In this document: piece after piece, positions 1-5,501 of the stretch | Numbering within the stretch: position 1 is the stretch's first letter | Layout: each line of letters opens with the position of its first letter | From: CAWVWF01 sp963933885 | Lineage (GTDB): Bacteria; Bacteroidota; Bacteroidia; Flavobacteriales_C; GCA-002722245 | Direction: 5' to 3' | NCBI GenBank assembly: GCA_963933885.1 | Contig: CAWVWF010000184.1 | Coordinates: 1 to 6,481 of the forward strand | DNA length: 6,481 nucleotides | The notes under the pieces: generated by a model | What the model was told of the DNA's origin: nothing | The model's input: the letters and a program-made list of their open reading frames with translations, nothing else | Database searches by the model: none | Made by a program: the position numbers and the translations under genes

Positions 1-360
1 TGGCCAATTAGCGATGAATTTGGAAACGTTGTTGACGCAGCATTTACAGGTACAATTGAAATTGATTATATAAAAATTGCAGATGAACATTGTACCCAAG
101 GTAGTGCTACTTCAGTTGAGCCAGCTTTAACAGCTCAACAAGTAACAATTTATCCAAACCCAGCAGGGGAAGTTACAAACCTTGTAATTGATGGAGTTTC
201 AAATTATGAAGTTCAATTGATTAACACAAGTGGAGTAGTTGTGAAAACGTTTGAAGATAACCCTACGAACTTAAAACTTAACAATATTAGTTCTGGATTA
301 TACATCTTAGTTATCAAATCAGAAAACAATTCAATATTTAAGAAAGTAATAATTAAATAG
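1..360 (+). CDS. C-terminal end of a T9SS-exported secreted protein, probably a glycan-active enzyme (5' partial)
   Basis: Frame 1 is open from the first base to the TAG at 358-360, giving 119 residues with no start in the window. Residues 17-27 (GTIEIDYIKIA) look like the last strand of a galactose-binding or CBM-like beta-sandwich of the kind attached to glycoside hydrolases; this is a weak family guess. A short linker with one Cys (residue 31) follows. Residues 48-119 are a T9SS type A sorting domain: the YPNPAGE motif at 51-57, a central Q-L-I-N-x-x-G strand, the LNNISSGLYILVI block at about 93-105, and a Lys-rich end (KKVIIK). Proteins with this tail cross the inner membrane by Sec and the outer membrane by T9SS, after which the tail is removed. 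The catalytic domain, and so the enzyme activity, lies outside the window. The neighbouring secreted esterase and sensor-type regulator make a polysaccharide substrate plausible. Confidence 0.85.
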   Translation, partial: WPISDEFGNVVDAAFTGTIEIDYIKIADEHCTQGSATSVEPALTAQQVTIYPNPAGEVTNLVIDGVSNYEVQLINTSGVVVKTFEDNPTNLKLNNISSGLYILVIKSENNSIFKKVIIK

Positions 361-390
361 ACTTTAGGTTAGGTTTATTTAGATAAGGGA

Positions 391-425
391 GACTCTTTCA
401 CGTAAGTGGAAGGGTCTATTTTTTT
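391..425 (+). terminator. Rho-independent terminator of the partial T9SS gene
   Basis: Positions 391-401 (GACTCTTTCAC) and 406-416 (GTGGAAGGGTC) form an 11-bp RNA stem with two G-U pairs and a GTAA tetraloop. The stem is followed by TATTTTTTT at 417-425. The hairpin lies 30 bp after the TAG at 358-360. Its last base is also the last base of the convergent regulator's stop codon (416-418), and the U-tract lies under that gene's final Lys-Lys codons. In the opposite direction the hairpin has no good U-tract, so it mainly serves the + strand. Confidence 0.85.
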
Positions 426-1546
426 GTCTGCTCTCTAAAATCTTTAGGAGACATTTCCATTGCAGACTTGAATACTCTGTTAAAATGAGATACATTACTA
501 TAACCCGTTTTGTACGCAATTACAGATATAGTTTGATCTGTTTCTATTAATAATCTCTTAATTTCAGTAAGTCTAACAAGGTTAAGATATTTTTTAAATG
601 AACTCCCTAATTCATTCTTAAAAATAGTTCCGATTTCTCTTGAAGAAATTCCAACAGCTTTTTCAATATCGTTCAAACTAAGATCTGGATTTGAATAATT
701 TGAAGAAACATAATTTACTACGGTATCTGCTTTCGAAGTCTCTCCTCCAAACTTATCTTCTAAATCTACCTTTGCATATGGTATTATTATTTTTCTCTTT
801 TTAGTTAATTTAAAAATAATAAGTGCACCACCAAAGAGTACTACTAAAATTCCGAAGATGGTATATTTCGTTGTGTTATTATTAAAAAGAGAAACCCCGT
901 TAACTGTAATTTTATCTTCAACACCTCGTTCCAGCAGCTGACAAGATCCAACAACGATGTAATTTACTCTTGAAAAATCGATATTGGTTAAATCTTCTTT
1001 TTTTAAATTATGATTTCTTAGCCACCAGCTTGGGATTTGAAATTCATCTAAAGCGATTTCATATTGTTGTGCCTCATTATATTCTAATAAATAAGTTAGT
1101 GGTAAATTAGAAAGTAGTTTATCCTTGTCTGTAATTCCTTCATAATTTAAAGTAAATGTTATTGGGATTCTTTCTCCTCTAATTGATTGGATATCTACAG
1201 CAATTGAATTGAATTCAGTTAAATCAAAGAAAGGTTGAACACTATCTTTTCTATAAAAGAATAAACCAACAAATGGTTCTTGTATTGATTCACTTTTTGA
1301 TAAAGAATAGGATAAAGTAATAGATTCTGAGTTTTTTGATGTCTGATGTTTAATAGAAGATTGCGAAAAATTTGAATCTAACTGTTCATGATAGGTATCA
1401 AAAAAAACATGCCCTTCTTTTTTAACCGTTGGAAATATTTGTAACGAATTTGTTTGGATACTTAGGAGTAAACCACTTGTTAATAAGACAATTATCAGTA
1501 AAAATATTCTTATTAATCTGTTTTCTATGGAGGAAGTTATTTTCAT
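416..1546 (-). CDS. Membrane-spanning AraC-family transcriptional regulator with an extracytoplasmic CBM-like sensor domain
   Basis: I place the start at the ATG 1544-1546 (376 aa, MKITSSIENRL). A TTG at 1568-1570 would add eight residues, but neither start has a Shine-Dalgarno site. Residues 14-31 are a hydrophobic signal-anchor after a short basic end. Residues ~32-228 are extracytoplasmic and rich in beta strands. Features such as FFDLTEFNSIAVDIQ, an SWWLRNHNL segment and DFSRVNYIVVGSCQLL recall a galactose-binding or CBM11-like jelly roll; this is fold-level resemblance only. A second membrane helix lies at ~229-247, followed by a basic KKRK stop-transfer. Residues ~272-374 are an AraC double helix-turn-helix. 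The second motif (ISVIAYKTGYSNVSHFNRVFKSAMEMSPKDFRE) is textbook, so DNA binding is near certain. No histidine kinase or receiver domain is present, so sensing and DNA binding sit in one chain. The gene lies between two T9SS enzyme genes and diverges from the esterase gene, its most likely target. The ligand is unknown. Confidence 0.88.
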   Translation of the reverse strand: MKITSSIENRLIRIFLLIIVLLTSGLLLSIQTNSLQIFPTVKKEGHVFFDTYHEQLDSNFSQSSIKHQTSKNSESITLSYSLSKSESIQEPFVGLFFYRKDSVQPFFDLTEFNSIAVDIQSIRGERIPITFTLNYEGITDKDKLLSNLPLTYLLEYNEAQQYEIALDEFQIPSWWLRNHNLKKEDLTNIDFSRVNYIVVGSCQLLERGVEDKITVNGVSLFNNNTTKYTIFGILVVLFGGALIIFKLTKKRKIIIPYAKVDLEDKFGGETSKADTVVNYVSSNYSNPDLSLNDIEKAVGISSREIGTIFKNELGSSFKKYLNLVRLTEIKRLLIETDQTISVIAYKTGYSNVSHFNRVFKSAMEMSPKDFREQTKK

Positions 1547-1712
1547 TATTAGAAAATTATAAATAAGCAATTCTAGTTTATAGACATTTTAAGTTTTAAA
1601 GTTGATATTTTATGTAATCGTCTAAAGATCAACTAAAATGAAATTTTTCAAAACTCTCCCGTCTTCTTAATCGTTAAGTTTATATCTATACTCTAAAAAC
1701 AAATATATAGTT
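1547..1712. promoter_or_regulatory. Divergent intergenic region between the AraC regulator and the esterase, with an operator-like inverted repeat
   Basis: This 166-bp AT-rich gap must hold the promoters of both divergent genes. Near its centre is an inverted repeat: 1600-1610 (AGTTGATATTT, with 1600 as the first base) against 1624-1634, 11-bp arms with a single mismatch (A1607/G1627) and a 13-bp spacer. An 8-bp direct repeat TTAAGTTT occurs at 1589-1596 and 1674-1681, spaced by 85 bp. Flavobacterial promoters use TTG about 20 bp ahead of TAnnTTTG. On the minus strand TATATTTG (1707-1700) fits the second box, but the nearest TTG (1725-1723) is only 15 bp away. On the plus strand TAAGTTTA (1675-1682) is one base off and has no good partner. 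The promoter positions are therefore guesses. The inverted repeat itself is a direct observation. Confidence 0.45.
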
Positions 1713-3161
1713 ATGAAAAAGCCAACTCTATTAACTGCACTTTTATTTTCATTTACATTATCAAGTTTGAATATAGCCTCAGCTCAAAATTACATTGCAG
1801 CCGATGATTCAAAAATACAATACACAGGAAGAATAGATTTTGCCAATCCTCTTCAACCAAAATATTCCTTTCCAGGAATATCTATTAAAGCAAAATTTAA
1901 CGGAACAGGTGTAAAAGCAATCGTACATGATTACGGTGTAGGAGCTGCAGGAACCACAAATTATTATAAAGTACTTATTGATGGAGCTATCGTTCAAGAA
2001 CAACTTAAAGTAGATCCAGGAAATAAAACTTATTCTTTAGCAACTGGTTTATCAAGTGGAGATCACATTGTTGAAATAATAAAAATTACAGAAGGTGCTT
2101 CAGGAGCAAGTTCATTTGTTGGATTTGAAGTTGAAGGTGGTGCTCAAACATCTATTGATTTACCTGCGAGACTAAATAAGAAGATCGAATTTATTGGTGA
2201 TTCTTGGACTTGTGGATACGGAAACTTATCACAATTTGCTTCAGGAAATGGTTCGATGGCAAATTCAGGATATGTTGCTGCAAATGAAGATAATTACTTT
2301 GCATGGGGACCAATATCGGCTAGGGCAGTAGGAGCAGAATATCAGGTAACAGCAATTTCTGGAAGAGGATTATTTAGAAACAATTGGCAATCTGATAACT
2401 CGGGAACTGCAACTGGGACATTACCGAAAGAATACGATAATATCTTTGAAGGTGATAATACAATATCATATGATCATTCATGGAATCCAGATGTAGTTGT
2501 AATTCATTTAGGAACTAACGACATGGCTGCAGAAGGAGAAGTTGGACAATCTGCTGAGTTAGACGATACAAAATTTCAAGATACATATAAAGATTTTATG
2601 GATAAGATTTTAGGATACCATCCATGTACAAAAATTATCATGTGTTACGGTAATTCAAAATCGGATGGTTATCCAACTTGGACTAAACAATTATCCAGAT
2701 TAAGAACTATAGCAAACAATTTGGAAGCATTGTATCCTATAGGAAATGTAAAAGGACTTGAATTGCCTTATACTGCTGAGAGCTGGCCAGCTGCTTCTGA
2801 TGACTGTGGTTATGGAGATGCATGGCATCCATCTTTATGTTCTCATGAAGAAATGAGTGCGGTGTTGGTAACAAAAATCAATAGTATTAATGCAAATTGG
2901 GGAAAACCAAGTGAATGTACTATTGGACTTTTAGATATTAAAAAAAATGAAACAATAAATATTTTCCCAAATCCGGCTAGTGAACAAATTAACATTAGTG
3001 GAAATGAGAATAAAGCATGGGTAATTTTAAATCAATTAGGTGTTCAAGTTTTACAAGGAACTGAAAACACAATTAATGTTTCAAATTTATCACCAGGTAT
3101 ATATTATTTAAAAAGTACAACATCTCTTCAAAATGTTTCGGGGAGATTTATTAAGAAGTAA
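1713..3161 (+). CDS. Secreted SGNH-fold carbohydrate esterase, CE2-like (probable acetyl-xylan/glycan deacetylase), T9SS-exported
   Basis: The 482-aa protein starts at ATG 1713. Residues 1-24 are a Sec signal peptide with probable cleavage after ASA, before QNYIAA. Residues ~30-145 form an N-terminal beta-sandwich, and ~157-395 the SGNH hydrolase domain, the order seen in CE2 esterases. Catalytic blocks are visible: FIGDSWTCGYG with the nucleophile Ser164; SGRGL (216-220) with the oxyanion Gly; GTND at 267-270 with Asn269; and DAWHPS with Asp369 and His372 in DxxH spacing. CE2 enzymes remove O-acetyl groups from xylan, mannan or cello-oligosaccharides, so deacetylation of a plant or algal glycan outside the cell is the likely role; the substrate is inference. 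Residues ~410-482 are a T9SS type A sorting domain (IFPNPASEQ at 417-425, LSPGIYYLKS, terminal FIKK). Cys365 and Cys376 flank the catalytic His and could form a disulfide. The gene diverges from the AraC regulator and is monocistronic, with a terminator 74 bp downstream. Confidence 0.88.
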   Translation: MKKPTLLTALLFSFTLSSLNIASAQNYIAADDSKIQYTGRIDFANPLQPKYSFPGISIKAKFNGTGVKAIVHDYGVGAAGTTNYYKVLIDGAIVQEQLKVDPGNKTYSLATGLSSGDHIVEIIKITEGASGASSFVGFEVEGGAQTSIDLPARLNKKIEFIGDSWTCGYGNLSQFASGNGSMANSGYVAANEDNYFAWGPISARAVGAEYQVTAISGRGLFRNNWQSDNSGTATGTLPKEYDNIFEGDNTISYDHSWNPDVVVIHLGTNDMAAEGEVGQSAELDDTKFQDTYKDFMDKILGYHPCTKIIMCYGNSKSDGYPTWTKQLSRLRTIANNLEALYPIGNVKGLELPYTAESWPAASDDCGYGDAWHPSLCSHEEMSAVLVTKINSINANWGKPSECTIGLLDIKKNETINIFPNPASEQINISGNENKAWVILNQLGVQVLQGTENTINVSNLSPGIYYLKSTTSLQNVSGRFIKK

Positions 3162-3234
3162 AGTGCCTCAATTGTTTATTCTGGAATTGTTAGGGTTTTT
3201 CAGAATGGAATTGTAATCCCACACTCTTACAAAA

Positions 3235-3275
3235 GCGTCCAAGGTTTAGGCTAACCTTGGGCGCAATTTTTTTAT
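3235..3275 (+). terminator. Strong Rho-independent terminator of the esterase gene (repeat-related)
   Basis: Positions 3235-3246 (GCGTCCAAGGTT) pair with 3253-3264 (AACCTTGGGCGC) in a 12-bp stem with one G-U pair and the loop TAGGCT. Seven Ts follow at 3267-3273. Four As lie just before the stem, so it may also work weakly for the convergent minus-strand gene ending at 3358. The right arm plus U-tract recurs at 4387-4413. Between the esterase stop and this hairpin there is also a weak 6-bp inverted repeat (ATTCTG 3178-3183 with CAGAAT 3201-3206) and a TGGAATTGT direct repeat (3182-3190 and 3206-3214) of no clear function. Confidence 0.9.
3249..3275 (+). repeat. Repeat copy A: terminator right arm and U-tract shared with 4387-4413
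   Basis: These 27 bases, beginning GGCTAACC and ending in T7-AT, match 4387-4413 at 25 of 27 positions without gaps (differences C/T at the seventh base and A/C at the eighteenth). In this copy the complementary left arm is present, so it makes a full terminator. Confidence 0.7.
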
Positions 3276-3357
3276 TTCAAATGTTCTTACTATATCTGAA
3301 GTGATTACATTCTTCTAAATCAATAAACTTCTTTAAAATATTCGTTTTAGCTTATTC

Positions 3358-4107
3358 TTAACACCAGTTATTTTTTATGTATTTTGGAATAGGCCAAGGT
3401 AAGTCATCAATAAGAATTGCTTTTTTAGGATCTTCTGAATGGTATATTAATTTTTCAGTTTGCTCATCTTCCAATTTTTCTGGCTGATGTGTTTTAGTTG
3501 AAATTTTATATTCTTTACCATTATTCGCTACAAATTTAAAATGCATTCTATAAACTATCCTTTCATTGATTTGTACGGGTGTTGATTCCTTATTTATTAG
3601 AATAGCGTCTGTAATTAATCCGTTTTCGATAATAATTTTCTTTCGTTTTCCTTTAGTAACATTAATCATCATCCAAATTAAACCTCCGAGTAATGGTAAA
3701 GAAAATAGAATAGATGTCAATCCTCCTGGAGTGTTAGACATTCCTCTAATTCTATTAATATCGTGTCTTACGTTACTATATTCAATTTGAATTGTATCAC
3801 CAACATCATAACTGTATCCTAAATCATATGATAGCCAACTTAGATCCCCAGAAGGAGAATAGAACGTATATTGATAACCATAAATGGAGGTCTTATTGAT
3901 GGAAGTGTTCGTTTCAAAAATATCGGTAATAAGACCCTTCCCAATTGAGGTGTTCCTTTGTAAATGAACTATTTCTTGAAAATCTATATGTTCAACAATA
4001 CTAATTGTAGTTAATACTCCCATCATCATAAGGAATATTGCAATTAATCCATAATATCCATTAATCAATAGAATTGTATTTTCAAAAAACGGAAGTTGTT
4101 TTGTCAT
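3358..4107 (-). CDS. Two-pass membrane protein with duplicated DUF3592-like domains, function unknown
   Basis: ATG at 4105-4107, TAA at 3358-3360, 249 aa. Residues ~17-37 are a hydrophobic helix (YYGLIAIFLMMMGVLTTISIV) and ~129-150 a second one (SILFSLPLLGGLIWMMINV), followed by the basic KGKRKK. The stretch between them (~55-122) has the layout of a DUF3592 module: G-x-G-L-I-T-D, a YQYTFYSPSGD strand pair, then VGDTIQIEYSNVRHDINRIRG. The C-terminal stretch (~158-235) repeats this layout: ENGLITDA, YRMHFKFVANNGKEY, then KLIYHSEDPKKAILID. The pentapeptide GLITD occurs at 59-63 and at 163-167. This looks like an internal duplication separated by a membrane helix. With two helices, both termini lie on the same side and the two modules on opposite sides, a topology guess. 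No catalytic motif is visible. The gene stands alone, converging on the esterase gene, and no functional link to its neighbours is evident. Confidence 0.8.
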   Translation of the reverse strand: MTKQLPFFENTILLINGYYGLIAIFLMMMGVLTTISIVEHIDFQEIVHLQRNTSIGKGLITDIFETNTSINKTSIYGYQYTFYSPSGDLSWLSYDLGYSYDVGDTIQIEYSNVRHDINRIRGMSNTPGGLTSILFSLPLLGGLIWMMINVTKGKRKKIIIENGLITDAILINKESTPVQINERIVYRMHFKFVANNGKEYKISTKTHQPEKLEDEQTEKLIYHSEDPKKAILIDDLPWPIPKYIKNNWC

Positions 4108-4325
4108 GTTTTATTGTTGCTGTTTTCGATAGGTAAAATAGTTTGTATTATTACAACGGGAAGTTAACATGGAAGGTTGAATTGGCAAAGAATTTTCTAA
4201 ATTACTGGTAGGAGATACTATTCTTTTCAATAGATATTTAAATCTAACGGGCATTCCTATATTTACATAGTTAATTCAATATTTATCCCTTATGGTAGTG
4301 AATATTTTATGGGATGATAAGTTGT

Positions 4326-4413
4326 TCCGATTGATAAATCGGATAGTTTATCTTTTAGATTACGCTTCGCTAAATCAAAAAGTACGGGCTAATCTTGGGC
4401 GCACTTTTTTTAT
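4326..4413 (+). repeat. Probable degraded dispersed repeat with several hairpins (contains copy B of the terminator repeat)
   Basis: Three signals lie in a row. First, 4326-4332 (TCCGATT) and 4337-4343 (AATCGGA) form a perfect 7-bp stem with a GATA loop. Second, 4358-4376 is an imperfect hairpin (GATT...AATC outer arms) whose minus strand contains GCGAAGC, known from DNA studies as an unusually stable mini-hairpin. AGATTA at 4357-4362 can alternatively pair with TAATCT at 4390-4395. Third, 4387-4413 matches the terminator after the esterase gene at 25 of 27 bases, including CTTGGGCGCA and seven Ts. Here the GCG(T/C)CCAAG left arm is missing, so no proper terminator forms. This looks like the remains of a mobile or extragenic repeat. 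Its true ends cannot be set from one window. Confidence 0.45.
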
Positions 4414-4465
4414 ACCAAGTAAGGACTTTTATCTCTTTTATTCATGTACAATAAACATAGGTTTA

Positions 4466-4489
4466 AGTACGAAGATTATAATCTGTACT
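4466..4489. repeat. Long near-perfect palindrome
   Basis: The core AGATTATAATCT (4473-4484) is a perfect 12-bp palindrome. It is flanked by AGTAC (4466-4470) and its complement GTACT (4485-4489), with only GA (4471-4472) unpaired on the left. Each arm is thus 11 bp. The absence of a loop favours a protein-binding site or cruciform over an RNA terminator, and no T-tract follows. No start codon of a supported gene lies close by, so the regulated gene, if any, is not obvious. Confidence 0.5.
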
Positions 4490-4567
4490 GAGCTAATCGT
4501 TGAGGTTTAAAAGGCTTTAATTTAGTGACTGTCGTCAAATTTTAAGCTATTCAACATATGTAACATG

Positions 4568-4599
4568 AAAAAAGGACCAACAAATCTGTCAGCCCTTTT
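4568..4599 (-). terminator. Rho-independent terminator of the SRPBCC-dehalogenase operon
   Basis: Read on the minus strand, 4599-4587 (AAAAGGGCTGACA) pairs with 4582-4570 (TGTTGGTCCTTTT) over 13 continuous base pairs including three G-U pairs, closing on a GATT loop. The U-tract continues to 4568, six Ts in all. It starts 13 bp after the dehalogenase stop codon (4613-4615), the expected place for the end of the transcript. Confidence 0.88.
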
Positions 4600-4612
4600 C
4601 AAAATTGTTTGA

Positions 4613-5494
4613 TTAAACAGTTTCATACCATTTGGAAATCTCTGATCCAATTTCGTGTGGGTAATCCTCTTGAACATAATGTAACCCATCTCCTAAATGA
4701 ATAGATTTTAAGTTTTTCATATTTTCTTTAATGATCTTCACATCCTTTTCTTTTATAGCAACTCCAGGAGAAACGTAAAAGAAGAGTTTCGGGATTTCGG
4801 AATTCATTAGCCATTTGTTCCATGAAGTAAGTGCTGCTGCAACATCAGCAGGTTCGCCTCCGTCAAAAGGGACTGCTAATGGCCATTTTAATAATGGTTT
4901 TCTACTCTTTATAGTTTGATATGGAGCAGCGTAATAGGCTTGTTCTTCTTTAGTGATTTTCCTTAAAATCATATCTTGAATCATCTTTGTGATGAAAACA
5001 TTAGCCACTTGAACCATCAACCAACCTATTCCTGGAGTTCTCATTAATTTTAATGCAGTTCTTACCGAAGCTGGCATATCGTGCGTTGTAGGGAAGTCGT
5101 ACATAGCCTCCATGAAAACAATGCTCTTGATATTATCTTGATTCAAATTAGCGTAATGGAATCCCATTCCTGATCCCCAATCGTGTAGTACTAAAGTGAT
5201 GTTCTTTAACCCCATCTTTTTTATAAAAGCATCTAAGTATGCAAAGGTATCGTGAAAACCATATTCTATATCTGGCTTACCTGATTTACCCATTCCTATT
5301 AAATCTGGAGCGATACATCTTCCTTGTTTTGTAAGGTGAGGTAAAACGTTTCTCCATAAGTAACTAGACATTGGATTTCCGTGAAGAAACAAAATAGGGT
5401 CACCCGTTCCTTCTTCTATATAGTGTATTTTACTTCCTTTAACTTCCAAGTACTTTGATTCGAAAGGGAATTCAGCTGAGATTTCTTTTGACAT
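4613..5494 (-). CDS. Haloalkane dehalogenase-like alpha/beta hydrolase (subfamily HLD-II pattern)
   Basis: ATG at 5492-5494, 293 aa, the usual family length, no signal peptide, so cytoplasmic. It has the alpha/beta-hydrolase core with a helical cap (~132-215). The residues of subfamily II dehalogenases (LinB, DhaA type) are all in place. HGNPMSSYLWRN holds Asn40 (halide-stabilising). HDWGSGMGF holds Asp105 (nucleophile) and Trp106 (second halide-stabilising residue). MEAM holds Glu129 (acid), and GLHYVQED holds His272 (base). Further family blocks are IAPDLIGMGKSGKP and the C-terminal HEIGSEIS. Such enzymes hydrolyse C-Cl, C-Br or C-I bonds of alkyl halides to alcohol plus halide without a cofactor. 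The native substrate is unknown; a marine organohalide is plausible. Renilla-type luciferases share this fold and pentad, so luciferase-like monooxygenase activity cannot be excluded by motifs, but a dehalogenase is far likelier in a bacterium. The start lies 7 bp after the SRPBCC stop, indicating translational coupling. Confidence 0.88.
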   Translation of the reverse strand: MSKEISAEFPFESKYLEVKGSKIHYIEEGTGDPILFLHGNPMSSYLWRNVLPHLTKQGRCIAPDLIGMGKSGKPDIEYGFHDTFAYLDAFIKKMGLKNITLVLHDWGSGMGFHYANLNQDNIKSIVFMEAMYDFPTTHDMPASVRTALKLMRTPGIGWLMVQVANVFITKMIQDMILRKITKEEQAYYAAPYQTIKSRKPLLKWPLAVPFDGGEPADVAAALTSWNKWLMNSEIPKLFFYVSPGVAIKEKDVKIIKENMKNLKSIHLGDGLHYVQEDYPHEIGSEISKWYETV

Positions 5495-5501
5495 GATGAG
5501 A

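Larger units (their letters stand above)
4108..4569. other. Gene-poor intergenic region with hairpins, a palindrome and repeat debris
   Basis: About 460 bp separate the start of the membrane-protein gene from the terminator of the dehalogenase group. The first part (4108-4310) must hold the minus-strand promoter of the membrane-protein gene, but I cannot place its boxes with confidence. From 4326 to 4413 there is a run of structured, repeat-like sequence, and at 4466-4489 a long palindrome, both listed separately. A plus-strand open frame of 72 codons (4292-4510) runs straight through the repeat and palindrome. It has no family resemblance I recognise, and I do not regard it as a gene. Confidence 0.6.

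Noticed and set aside
1547..1570. TTG start adding eight residues to the AraC regulator
   Set aside because: An ATG lies 24 bp downstream and gives a normal signal-anchor with basic N-terminus. The extra residues (MLIYNFLI) add nothing recognisable.
1700..1725. Minus-strand promoter for the AraC regulator from TATATTTG and an upstream TTG
   Set aside because: The spacing of 15 bp is short of the usual ~19-21 and the second box lies inside the esterase coding start. It is mentioned in the intergenic entry but not called as a promoter.
1809..2003. A 64-codon minus-strand frame inside the esterase gene
   Set aside because: It is antisense to the well-supported N-terminal domain of the esterase, and its Cys/Tyr/Ser-rich product looks like a shadow.
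3178..3214. Weak hairpin and TGGAATTGT direct repeat after the esterase stop
   Set aside because: The 6-bp stem has a 17-nt loop and no T-tract, and the direct repeat is only 9 bp. I found no function to assign.
3566..3790. A 74-codon plus-strand frame within the membrane-protein gene
   Set aside because: It is antisense to a coding gene; its hydrophobicity only mirrors the membrane-segment codons of the real gene.
4292..4510. A 72-codon plus-strand open frame in the gene-poor region
   Set aside because: It crosses the hairpin cluster, the half-terminator and the palindrome, has no recognisable domain, and its middle part is explained by the repeat. I treat it as a chance frame within repeat DNA.
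4613..5494. Calling the hydrolase a Renilla-type luciferase or an epoxide hydrolase
   Set aside because: Asn40 plus Asp-Trp after the nucleophile, with Glu129 as the acid, fits dehalogenases best. Epoxide hydrolases carry two ring-opening Tyr residues in the cap that I do not see placed appropriately.
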